This document shows, one piece after another, positions 26,893-37,700 of a stretch of DNA of 64,000 bases. A program made the position numbers and the translations under genes. Every line of letters begins with the position of its first letter. The first letter of the stretch is position 1. Where the stretch lies: positions 12,182,391-12,246,390 of the forward strand of contig OW285195.1 in the NCBI GenBank assembly GCA_935421135.1, read 5' to 3'. Origin of the DNA: Bugulina stolonifera (taxonomy: Eukaryota; Bryozoa; Gymnolaemata; Cheilostomatida; Bugulidae). Under the pieces are notes generated by a model, which was not told the origin of the DNA, did no database searches, and saw only the letters and a list, made by a program, of their open reading frames with translations.

Positions 26893-27120
26893 CTCTGCTG
26901 ATCATGTGCTGGCTAGAAGGTAGGTGTCTCTGTTTAGTCTCCTTATAAAAATATATAGCAGTAGGGTGTGAGTCATTTTTTAGCTTGATAGCATTTTATA
27001 CAATAAACACTTCACAATTGCTGCCAATTACTCCATTTAACACTAACCTTATGTTCTACTTGTTGACATCTCTGTTCACGCACTGACTAGTAGGTAGCTG
27101 TCTCTGTTTACTCTCACTCT
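26780..27120. repeat. ~180 bp tandem duplication of polymerase first exon and promoter
   Basis: Two diverged copies (about 26780-26945 and 26960-27120) each contain TAGGGTGT(A/G)AGT, CACAATTGCT and CACTAACCTT followed by CTTGTTGACATCTCTG. On the minus strand the inner copy gives the short first exon used in the polymerase model. The outer copy keeps the ATG and the donor-like GGTTAGTG but has an in-frame TAA, so it cannot encode the same start. Confidence 0.75.
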
Positions 27121-27225
27121 GTTGACTAGAGGCTGATTGTTCATACTGCTAAAGTGAGAAACTCATACCTTAAATAGTAGTATTCAGTGGGCGGAGTCTA
27201 ACCGTTTCCCCACCCTTGGCAATAC

Positions 27226-27890
27226 CACCCCGATGTGAATCCGAAGCCCCCCGATGTGAATCCGAAGCTTCCCGATGCATCCCGATGTGATTCCGAAGCT
27301 TCCCGATGCATCCCGATGTGAATCCGAAGCTCCCCGATGCATCCCGATGTGATTCCGATGCTTCCCGATGCATCCCGATGTGAATCCGAAGCTTCCCGAT
27401 GCATCCCGATGTGATTCCGAAGCTTCCCGATGCATCCCGATGTGTCAATTCACATCGGGGTGCATCGGGAGGTTTCGGAATCACATCGGGATGCATCGGG
27501 ATGCATCGGGAAGCATCAGAATCACATCGGGATGCATCGGGGAGCTTCGGATTCACATCGGGATGCATCGGGAAGCTTCGGATTCACATCGGGATGCATC
27601 GGGAAGCATCGGAATCACATCGGGATGCATCGGGGAGCTTCGGATTCACATCGGGATGCATCGGGAAGCTTCGGAATCACATCGGGATGCATCGGGAAGC
27701 TTCGGATTCACATCGGGATGCATCGGGAAGCATCGGAATCACATCGGGATGCATCGGGGAGCTTCGGATTCACATCGGGATGCATCGGGAAGCTTCGGAA
27801 TCACATCGGGATGCATCGGGAAGCTTCGGATTCACATCGGGATGCATCGGGAGGCTTCGGATTCACATCGGGATGCATCGGGTCACATTG
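27226..27890. repeat. palindromic 31 bp minisatellite between divergent genes
   Basis: The unit is three ~10 bp blocks: ATGCATCGGG, AAGCTTCGGA and TTCACATCGGG, 31 bp in all. About 7 units run in one orientation (27226-27438) and about 14 in the other (27445-27885), making a large interrupted palindrome centred near 27441. Unit variants (AAGCAT/GAGCTT/AAGCTT and TTCACAT/ATCACAT) recur every four units (124 bp), and the same order is seen in both arms, so one arm arose by inversion of the other. There are no spacers, so it is not CRISPR-like. The array lies between the polymerase promoter (minus) and the TATA box of the divergent gene (plus). Confidence 0.95.
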
Positions 27891-27933
27891 GGATTGGATA
27901 AAAAAAAGGGAGGAGTCAAGAAATGAGCAGTTG

Positions 27934-27940
27934 TATAAAG
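27934..27940 (+). promoter_or_regulatory. TATA box of the divergent plus-strand gene
   Basis: TATAAAG lies about 85 bp upstream of the start codon at 28023, just after the minisatellite. The spacing leaves room for a short 5' UTR. Confidence 0.6.
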
Positions 27941-28022
27941 GGAGAGTGGGATCACAGTCTCAGCATTCAAAGTTCAGCACATCACTACTGTACAGCTACA
28001 CTACTACAATAGTACATTATCA

Positions 28023-29344
28023 ATGGATACTGACAACATAGTCCAAAACCAAGAAGAGCTATTTGCGGGCTTAACGGACTCACAAATGGATGGAATTATT
28101 GAAGAAGAAGAGTGCAGTCAGAAGAGGAAAGAAGAGGTGGATGCGTTAAAAGAGGCACGGAAGAAGGGGAAAATAATAGGAGTGGGGAGTCTTGCCCGAA
28201 AGGATCTTTCTAACATGGCGGACTCTCCGTCCTCCCCGGAGCGGGCCTCGGATAGGGGCGAGACCACAACAGCCAAGAAGAGGAAGAACCCAAAAGGAGA
28301 TGAAATCTGTGCTAAGAAAAAGAAGAAATCCCAGGTGATTGTAATATCAGATGATGATGATGATGATGGCCACGGAGCCGATACGGCTACGGAAGAAATG
28401 GATGGTGGTGAGACGACGACGAAGGGAAAAAAAAGCTACCAAGTCCCCTTGCAAGGGGAAGAAAAAGAGCGGGGGACTAAGCCTGGAGAAAGCTCGTGCA
28501 GTGGCGGCAACCCTAATGTAAGTAACCCTGTTCGTATATCTATAAATTACCGTACTATCTTTCTCCCGTTTAACCACTTTGTCGGATCTATATACACCAC
28601 TTTCGTTATTGTAGGAGCATGGGAGCGGAGAAGAGGAGCTCTCTGCAGACAACGGTGAAGTTGTCAGAGCTAGAGCCAGGAACTGTGCTAGAAGTGAGTG
28701 GAGGTTCGGTGGTTGAAACGGCATTCGGAAAAGCATTCTTAGCCAGGGCAAGCTATGTGGATGACAAGGGGATGAGACATTGCATCAGCTTTCACACCAA
28801 CATTCGTCACGCCATGCCCAAGCTAGCGGATGTCAAAGAAGAGGAGCTAAAGGACCTTACTCTTCCACCTAGGATCATGGTGTACTTGGGACAGCAGGAG
28901 ACCGCTAAAGGACAAAACACATTCAACCGTATCGAGAGCGTGTGCTCCCTGCCAGGAGCAGCCATGAAAAAGCTGGCCGGTGACTTGAGAAAGAAGACCT
29001 TGGCCCAGTTGGAAGAATTTTTTCGAGTGCAAACGCTATCTTCATTCCCCGTTGGTTCTGTGCTGGTGGTGACCGCGCTCCGACCCGCATACGTCCCAAG
29101 GTGCGGTGATGGTGATAACGCGAGCAACTCCATTGCCGCCTACGAGTGTCGGATTGGAAACGAAGAAAGAAAGGGAGAGGTCTTCCTTCCGGGACGTCTG
29201 GCAGTTTCGATGAAAGACCTCCTCCCCTCCGTGATGGTGTACAAGGGACAGAAGACTTCCAAGAGCGGGAGAACATTCTACGATTGTGCCATTCTAGACT
29301 CCATCCTCGGCGAGCGTCTCCTCCCCGCCACTGCACAGTTTTGA
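28023..29344 (+). CDS. element-encoded two-unit protein, possibly ssDNA-binding (apparent frame break)
   Basis: I do not recognise a named family. Exon 1 (28023-28517) encodes an acidic then Lys-rich, nuclear-signal-like region (TAKKRKNPKG) with an acidic patch (ISDDDDDDG). A GTAAGT...TTGTAG intron follows (28518-28614), then exon 2 (28615-29344). Exon 2 holds two similar units: PGTVLEV ... IMVYLGQQ ... NTFN, and VGSVLVV ... VMVYKGQK ... RTFY. The beta-rich pattern and duplication suggest two OB folds, so a single-strand DNA-binding partner for the polymerase is my inference. As read, exon 1 and exon 2 are out of phase. The phases agree only if one base of the eight-A tract at 28429-28436 is absent. 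The frame after that tract is open and basic through to the donor. This points to a sequencing error, slippage or a recent mutation. Alternatively exon 2 starts by itself at the ATG at 28619. Confidence 0.6.
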
Positions 29345-29394
29345 GGCAAAAACTTTTGTCATTCACACTCATTCGTGTCTACTTATCAATTGAT

Positions 29395-29765
29395 TTCATA
29401 TTATTACTCTCAAACTCGTATATCGTTAGCCTTACTCATATTCTTCATAGTCGTATATCGGTTTTTATCGATTGATTTTATATTATTACTCTCAAACGTA
29501 TTGAAAATTAAAACAAACTCGTGTATCATTACCCTTACTCATATTTTTCATAGTTGTGTATCAAGTTTTTTATCACTTAGTTTTATATTATTACTCTCAA
29601 ACGTATTGAAAATTAAAACAAACTCGTGTATCATTACCCTTACTCATATTTTTCATAGTCGTGTATCAGGTTTTTTATCACTTAGTTTTATATTATTACT
29701 CTCAAACGTATTGAAAATTAAAACAAACTCGCGTATCATTACCCTGACTCATATTTTTCATGGTC
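29395..29765. repeat. 105 bp tandem repeat array
   Basis: Units begin at 29481, 29586 and 29691 with TATTATTACTCTCAAACG, exactly 105 bp apart, preceded by a shorter diverged unit from about 29399. Because 105 is a multiple of three, the array stays open in frame on the plus strand, but the predicted peptide has no recognisable content. It lies between the divergent gene and the right TIR. Confidence 0.92.
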
Positions 29766-29792
29766 GTATATCATCTAGAATACATCACACAC

Positions 29793-30337
29793 CATTACTC
29801 TAACCCGTATTTTCCTTCGCTTCACCCTACTCTAGCCGACGGTCCGCCCGCGAGGGTAGCGACGGGTCGTTGGGGCGGGAGAGCGGGGGAGGGGCGGGGG
29901 ACGGGCGGGGGGACGGCGGCGTGGGGCCACGGCTGGACTCGCGAACGAGAACCGCAGCGAGGCGGAGGGCGAGGCGGAGGGGTTTGGGGTGGGGAGGGGT
30001 GGGGAGGGTCGGGGACGGGTGGAGGAAGGACGGGTGGGGTTCGCGGGGCGGGGGAGCGCGCGCGCGTACGCGCGCGCCCCCTCGCCCGAGCCGTGGGACC
30101 GGGCGAGGGGTTTGCTCTTTAGACTGGGTTCTACGGAACAGCCGATGAGGTTTTTGAAACCCCACCCGCGATCGGGGGGTAGGTTCTAGGGCTTTGCACA
30201 TAGAGTGAGGTTTAGGGGAGAGGAGGGGGCGAGAGGACGGGTGGGGTGGTCGTCCGCCCGGGGAGTTTTTGGATCTAGGGCTAATAAGACGCGGAAATGA
30301 CCGGGTGTCTGTGCAGATCTGCACTGACTATACTACT
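29793..30337. repeat. right terminal inverted repeat (~545 bp, GC-rich)
   Basis: It is the reverse complement of the left TIR, running from CATTACTCTAACC to CTATACTACT. It is longer by about 20 bp, mainly from a short duplication of GAGGCGGAGGGC near 29960 and small changes in C or G runs. Otherwise the two ends are nearly identical. Confidence 0.92.
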
Positions 30338-30343
30338 TACAAT
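30338..30343. repeat. right target site duplication TACAAT
   Basis: Exact match to 20727-20732 on the other side of the element. Confidence 0.85.
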
Positions 30344-33300
30344 ATATACATGTACTAATTATTCCCTATACTATATTATTAAGACAGGGTGATTTCTCAT
30401 TATAGCCTATAGGCTAGACTAGATTCTTACATCTACTTAAAGTAGAAAAATACTGTAGGTCAGATAATATTGCTTCGCACATGTACAGTATGTACATAAA
30501 TTACAAATAGCTCAGTGTTACTCTTTTTGAGACTGATAAGGGCAGCATGCAGCAAATTTCAGATCAAAGGGGGCATTATCTCTCAGCACTAGACAGTGTA
30601 GACGCTCAATATTGTTGGTATACTTGCCAAGTGTCCAGATTTTGTCAGGACACACCCTGATTCTTATGTCTGTCCTTACCAATTTTCCAACCGCCCATGG
30701 TGAAAATGCTACCATGACTAATAAAACACAACATAATGAATATTTTAAAACAGGGGCGTATTTTAAGGGGCGGCAGGGAGGCACTGCCGCTCCTGTTGTC
30801 AAAATAAAGTGGCCTAAAAACACTACTTTTGAAAATTTGACACTGTTTCCCTTAATATTTGCTTCATTTCCGGTTTGCGACCGAAGGTTATCAGTCTAGT
30901 TTTAACTCTATGGCGTTATCACTTTACTCATAACTCTATGGTGTTGCTTGGTAACAATAACCAGTAATCTTGGAATAATTACTACATTGCAAGTGGCACA
31001 CAAAGGGGCCCATTAAACTGTGTACTCTGCTAAAAGACTCTATGGTTGTGCCAATGTTAAAACCTTGTGGTTTTGTGAATGAATGAATAAATATTTTTTA
31101 TGGATAGTAATAGTTATTTATACCAAGGAAAAAATAATAAATGTGAAAGTAAAAGTAGTGAACAGTTGAATCAGGTGAATTAATTTGTAAGTTACTGCTA
31201 TCCATGAGGTGGTTCCTTCCCTGTCACTGACTACGAGTAGATGCATGAAATTTAATTCCAATATTAATTTTAGCTTCTTTTAAAAATATTTATGATTTAT
31301 TCTTTTAATATAATTAAAGGTGTTTGCATTCATTTTAGTTATTCATTCTAGCCATTGCCATTCCACTGACAGCTACTACTCTACTGCTACATTCACTACT
31401 AACAACTAAATATGTATTGTAAAGAAAAAATACTAATTTAAAAATAAATAAAAATAATATAACTATTATTATAATTAAATATTTTAATTTTAAATTTATA
31501 TATAATATAATTATACTATTAATATTATCCTAGCTTTAATAGGCTACCACACTTTTCTTGCAAAGGTATTTATTTTAAATGCATTTTATTTTAAATAATT
31601 TACAATCATGTGTCAGATGCCAATATGGACATAAACATTGTGCAATATATTTGTATACATTAAACAACTACAGCGAAATACACACCCATTATTGGTGCAA
31701 TATTGAGTAAACATGTATATAGGCTTGGTTCTTAACTATCGTAATAACAGCAACCCCAGCCACAACATTTTTATTACCATTGTTAGATGACAATCTAACA
31801 CATGGATATTTATATATATATATTATCAGCCAATCACAGCACAGCATATCCACTAATTAGCATTACTGATACTATACAATAATAGACTTAATTCTTAACT
31901 ATCATAATAACAACAACCCCAGCCACAACATTTTTAATTGCTATACTCTATATATACTGTATGTATATGGATAGGAGTTGGAACCCATACACAAACTTAT
32001 GGATACCAGGATAACTTATTCATATTCAATTACCAGCAGATAGACATTGAATAATATTAATACTAATATTGCGTTATGATAGGTACTAAGATAGCACAGA
32101 TACAATAACTAACAGGAATATTAATTGGAAGCCAGACAAAACATAGTTACCTACAACATCCTTTTAATTTCTATGTATTGTAGGATACATACACAGATAA
32201 ATATACATGTATATGCAGTGATCATGTATGAGGGTATGAGAGTGGATTGTACCCAACAATACTTTTATAAATAGCCTAAACAACAAATACATTATACCAG
32301 TTGGAACCCAGGCCTAACACACTTGTATGCCTGCACCTTCGTATATACGCATTATTATAGACTACACACACATATATAAGTATCTATATTATATACGTAG
32401 GTGTATGAAGTTGAATAGCAGTACGACAACTGTGTTTTATAAAACACAGCGAAGGCAGACACACCAGTTGGGTTGAATAATATATTGAATGGTTGTACCA
32501 TTTCCTAGTTTTGTGTTATATGATGGATTACATTGAGACGTGTGTATTTGTGTATGCCTGTCGGTAGGCTTGTGTGTTTGATGGACAGGGTGTGTCAGTA
32601 GATGGGTGTAAAGATAATGCTGCGGCTAAAAGTGAATACTAATGTTAAAGAAAAAGTGACCATTGGTTGGCATTTACACAGACAGTATATTGATTGTAGG
32701 TAATCACATGAATTAGAAGAAAGACGCGTCCACTACGCAATAAAAGTTTGGAAAAGAGAAAGTCCTAAAGATGATCATTGCTGACATAAACAAACAAACA
32801 AGACAAACAAATAAACAAACAAACAACATATGACAATGACTCACAGATTACAACATATTACATCACCTATGATTCTATATATTGGGATAGATGACCGCTG
32901 CTGACATAAACAAACAAACAAGACAGAAATAGCAAAAATAAGACAGAAATAGCAACATTTACAGCATGCAATCATTACATAAGATCACCGGAGGAGTATA
33001 TAAGGAGGCACATCTCAAGGCTGAATCAGAGAGAGAGAGGGGGAGAGGAGCATCTCAGGAGGACAGAAGAACCTACAACATGGAACAATAAGGATCTCTA
33101 CTCTGCTATAAGTAAGTCAGAATATTATATTATTTTTTCCTGAATATTGGAAGGACTCCTCTCTCTCACACACACAGACGGAGATACTGTAAGTTTTTAT
33201 ACACTTTTATTAATTTACTATTGGATTTATTATTGAGGATAATTATATCCCTGCTCTCTGAAAGGACTATTTTGCGATTGAAATATTGTTGAATTTTTGG

Positions 33301-34749
33301 GAAGAACCCAATCAGACAGATTATTATTGAATGAGAATTATACTAGTCCCAATAATTGGTTGACACTGTTCCTGGTTTTTGATCGCACATATTGGATTCA
33401 TAAATTTATATTTTGCAGAACTGATTGCATTTGATTGATTGATAAATATATCAGTATTGTCAGACATAACACTGACACACAGAATTGATTGATTGGTTGA
33501 TAAACCCTTACCTGAATTATTGTACAGTACCAGAGATTGTCTGTACGGACCTTGATTGTCCTATTGTATGTCCTGAATTGTCAGTAGACTTGTTATAAAT
33601 TTCCACAGGGGAGATAGTCCCAATTTGTCACTCGGGTTTCATTTCTAAAATAGAGAGTGATTAATATTATATGTCCACGAGAGGAATCATAATTGAGTGC
33701 ATATTGTCCTGAGTGCTACCATTACCATAATTGAACCACACACACATACACAGAACCATTATTCATAGCCATTGGGCGAATATTGAATTGAGTACAGGAG
33801 GTTATAGAATTTCAGATTATTGGAAAGAAATTATTCATAGGGAGAAGTTATCCCCTCTATCACGATTATCAGAATTGGCAGATATCCAATTGAATAGATT
33901 GCATGAGCATAGAAGTTATCTTCTCTATATAGAGTTGAACAGGAGAAGACAACTACAAATTACATAGTCATTTACCCATCTACGAATTATACACAAATCA
34001 CTTTACACATCCAAAAATAACTCAGTCATTTATATTACATTCATTTGTAGTACATCAATTCACATACTACATATTATAATTGATTATAGTTATTATATGA
34101 CAACTATAGATCAATCAGTACATTCATATATTACACAATCATACACATTTAAATTAAATTTCAAATTCCCTCGTGACACATGCAGTATTGTAGTTATTAT
34201 AAAATTCTACTAGCTAGTAATAGTACTGTAACACTTTCACTCCTGTTGCAAGTTGTAGTAACAGAAGTAGTAATGAGTACTTGTTGTAGCGATGCTAGAA
34301 CTAGCATGCTGCTATGTCTAATTTTTGCACTTCAGAGAGTGAGATTTGAAAATTTTCCGCTGCGCGTGCACTTGCGGGGGGTGCCCACACCCCACCCCCC
34401 GCACCCCCCTCCATTTTCTAACCTACGCCCTTGTAAAATAAGTCACTAACACTGAAGAAAATATTTTAAATGTCTCCATAGCACTAAATGGATAATTTAG
34501 TGGTTTTAGAGATAATTTTCATTCAAATACAAATCAAATTTACATTCAAATCGTATTAATATACCAAAACTATGTCCAGGGACTCTGGTACATGTACTTG
34601 GGATTTTAAGCAGACAAAACCAGATATTTTACTCTTGCTACTCTTGGCAAGTGTGATTGTTGGGCCAAGATTAAATGTTTCTGTTTGTATCCAGGTCTTA
34701 GTGGATTAAGTACATCTAGGGTACTAATCCGAAGAATTTATCCGAGGAA
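30344..34749. other. gene-poor AT-rich intergenic region
   Basis: No convincing gene. Small duplications occur near 31720-31940 (CAACCCCAGCCACAACATTTTT twice) and 32770-32940 (CTGACATAAACAAACAAACAAGAC twice). At about 32996 a TATATAAGG box precedes a GA-rich leader and a short open frame (33731-33967) with no recognised content. This could be a promoter fragment of an unclassified retroelement. A GC-rich relic lies at 34350-34430. Confidence 0.5.
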
Positions 34750-37700
34750 ATGGCAACTGCTACTCCAATTCAGACAAAGTGTGGCTTCTGTTTACAAACA
34801 GATGGTGATTTGGAGGATCCTGTACGCCTACAATGTTCACATGTGCATTGTAAAAGTTGTCTTAAGGGTGCATATAAAGTTACCAAAGTTGTCAAGTGTC
34901 CAACTTGCAGGTGCATAAATTCTCACATAATATATTATATTTTCACTTCTTCATGACTGTAAAATGTGGCATTGAGTGTGGAGAGAGCCTAGCCTCTTGC
35001 CCTTAAATAATATTTTGTCATGAAAAGGAATGAACTCACGCTAGTTATCTCCATATGCTTGATACCAGCATGTTGGTAAATTCGGCATACGTTAATATGG
35101 GAGTATTGCTGCCTTGACCAGTGATGGTAAGGAAACATTGATGTATATGATGTTGTTTATGCAAAGAATTTATTTTTGAGCAGTCAGAAACTTGTTTCAC
35201 ATCCATGAGAATACCAGTCCCTGACTATGGCTTGAACTCAGGCCTCTACAGCACAACATAATCTCTTAGCACAGTGAACATGCAGAACACATATTACCAC
35301 TACACTAGCTCAGCAACCTAAAAAATATGTGCTTGTGCTTTCATTTTAGTGTAGTCTTCGACGTCTTTATCAACCGCCTACCATCTGCTAAGGTCAAAAC
35401 TGATACACTGACGACATGTGACACTTGTTCAAAGAAAGGTGTTACCAATAACCCAGCTGTTATTTACTGCACAACATGCAGCAAAAAGTTCTGTGACAAG
35501 CATAGGCAGGTGATGGTCAAATCTTACTCGGTTTTACTTTAGTGAATAGCATTAAAGGATGCATTGTGAACGGGTACAATTTTTTGCCATTTAATTTACT
35601 TGCCATTCTACCTTCATAGACAGGGCATTCTATACATTTTTTATTATTGGTTATACATGTACATGCATTGTTATGTTTTATAATAGGTGTACGTGAATTT
35701 ATCTATTGATTGATAATTTCACTGGTGAAAATCAAGAACATTGGATATTAGGGTGGGGAGTGTCTCTTTAGGGTGGGGGAGCATCTTTTTAGGGTGGGGT
35801 AACAAAGTTTTAGTTGCAAATCAGGTAGACTTGGTGCTTAATCAGTGCTGGATAAGCTTGATAATCTGCTTTTACTAAGTATCTGTCAGTGGGTACACAG
35901 TGCATGCAATCCTACAGATTAGTATTGTATAGCTACCTACTTAATCTTATAGTAGCTATAAAAAATTAGTGAATTACTAAAATGAAAAAAATTATGTTCT
36001 GGTGAGATTCGCCCACAAGACCCTATGAACGACACTATGAACGACCCTATGAACGATAGTCAAGCACTCTACCACTACACTATCAGGTCCACAGTGACTG
36101 TATGGGGAAAACTAGCTATTCAAATGAGGGTAAACACCTGCTGGTCATATAACCACTAAAATTGAAGTGGGTACACACCGTATACTCTCGTATAACCACA
36201 CTTCGAACACTGGTATCTGGTATCCAAACTATAAATTATGCTTCTAACATGAGCTACAAACAATGAAGTCCTAGCGAGGTGTGGAAATTGGGGTTGAACC
36301 ATTCTAGACACATCGGCAAAAGTTTCCTAGCTAATAATAATAACATTGTAAACTTCTACCAAACCTCTGCAAGCATGACTCCAATGGGAATATTCTGTTG
36401 TTAACAGAATAGATAACACCTGTATGTTATGTTAATGACATAAACATTAAACATGTGGACTCTGGAAATGCTGTTTATACGTTTGGTGAAGATCTTGAAT
36501 ATATTTTAGTTTCATGACGAGGTGCATGATGATCACCCCAGTGTTGGAATGGAGGAGTATCGATCTAAGGCTACCAAACTAGAAATCAGAATGTGTGATA
36601 AACATGGAGATCAACCTTATAATGCAGGCTGTAAGAGCTGTCTCACCTTGTGCTGTGTGAAGTGTTTGTCTGGATTGGGGAATTGTAGCAAAGGTTAGTG
36701 CTATGTAACCCGTGTCCAGTTATCCCTTCCCATGTGTGTGCATGGAAATTGTCTTCCCATGTGCGCACATGGAAATTATGCTGTGACAATCTCAATATTC
36801 TAACGTTTGCCAAAAACACTGGATGCTGTGCTTGATAAAAACAGAGGCTATCAATTTCGATGCTCTGATAAGTTTATTTTGGCCCCATCATACTTTTTTA
36901 CAATTAGCACGTATCAACTGTGTATATAGAACTGTTCTTGAAAAATGACAATTTATAATTTCTAAATTTCCTTAGTGAACTTTTCACTACTGTGCATGCT
37001 CCAAACACAGAACTATTCGGGCCGTGACGTACAGAATTTATGGACACTACTGAATGGTTAACCTTTAACATCAAACATCTTCTAGGTACCCACCACCAAC
37101 TCATTTCTATCAAGGAACTGCTAGCAGAGCTAATGAAGGATATAAACAAGTTAAAAGAAGATCTCTTGACTAAAGAGGGAGAAATATCTTCTCTAATTAA
37201 GAAAACAACTGCAGCTGTATCTGAATACGAGTCACAGACAAATCAAATGATTCAACTTCTTCACAAGACAAGAGATGAGCAAGTGAGTAGTTTTATGAAC
37301 TCTGCAACAGTGTTTTGGTTAATTCAATTTCTTGTCACAAGTGTAGGAACAACAATATACAGCTAAAACTAATTATTAGTTTGGGTTTGAGACTTGGGTC
37401 AGATCTAACGTACCCACACAGTCCTAGCTCTCAGCATGTTAACACTATGGAAACATTAAGTTTGTCAGAAACAACACCAGAAACTGGTTCTGCACATAAT
37501 GTTCAAACCTCAGACAGGGACTGGTATTTTCATGGATTTGAAACAAGTCTCTGACTGCTCAAAAAATAAATTCCTTGCCGAGAAAACATCATACATGTAT
37601 ATAATACATAATGCATTGAGTAGATGGATTATTTTTCTGTGATAAAAACTTAGAAACTTGTAGGCCATAGGTGCAAACTTACATGTAATAGCTGTTTTGA

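Larger units (their letters stand above)
20733..30337. mobile_element. Polinton/Maverick-like element with PolB but no visible integrase or capsid
   Basis: The element is 9605 bp, bounded by long TIRs and the 6 bp duplication TACAAT. In order it holds: left TIR, a (CAT)n array, a protein-primed DNA polymerase on the minus strand, a palindromic minisatellite, a divergent plus-strand gene, a 105 bp tandem repeat array, and right TIR. The long TIRs, the 6 bp duplication, ends starting AG and the polymerase type all point to Polintons, which usually measure 15-20 kb and carry integrase, ATPase, protease and capsid genes. None of those is visible here, so movement may need an integrase in trans, or the element may use an unrecognised protein. 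The intact polymerase and the clean ends suggest a recent insertion. Confidence 0.85.

Noticed and set aside
27226..27890. CRISPR-like array
   Set aside because: Units are directly contiguous with no spacers, switch orientation in the middle, and lie in an animal genome.
27170..28041. Several overlapping open frames reading MHREASESHRDASGS-like repeats
   Set aside because: All come from the 31 bp minisatellite, which is open in every frame. The array is palindromic and lies between promoters, so coding use is unlikely.
33731..33967. A short gene at 33731-33967
   Set aside because: The 78-residue frame has no recognisable motif and no supporting exons. The nearby TATA-like box alone is not enough.
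36000..36100. A functional tRNA gene on the minus strand
   Set aside because: Box A is good, but the rest carries a triplicated CTATGAACGA and does not form a normal cloverleaf, so a SINE fragment fits better.
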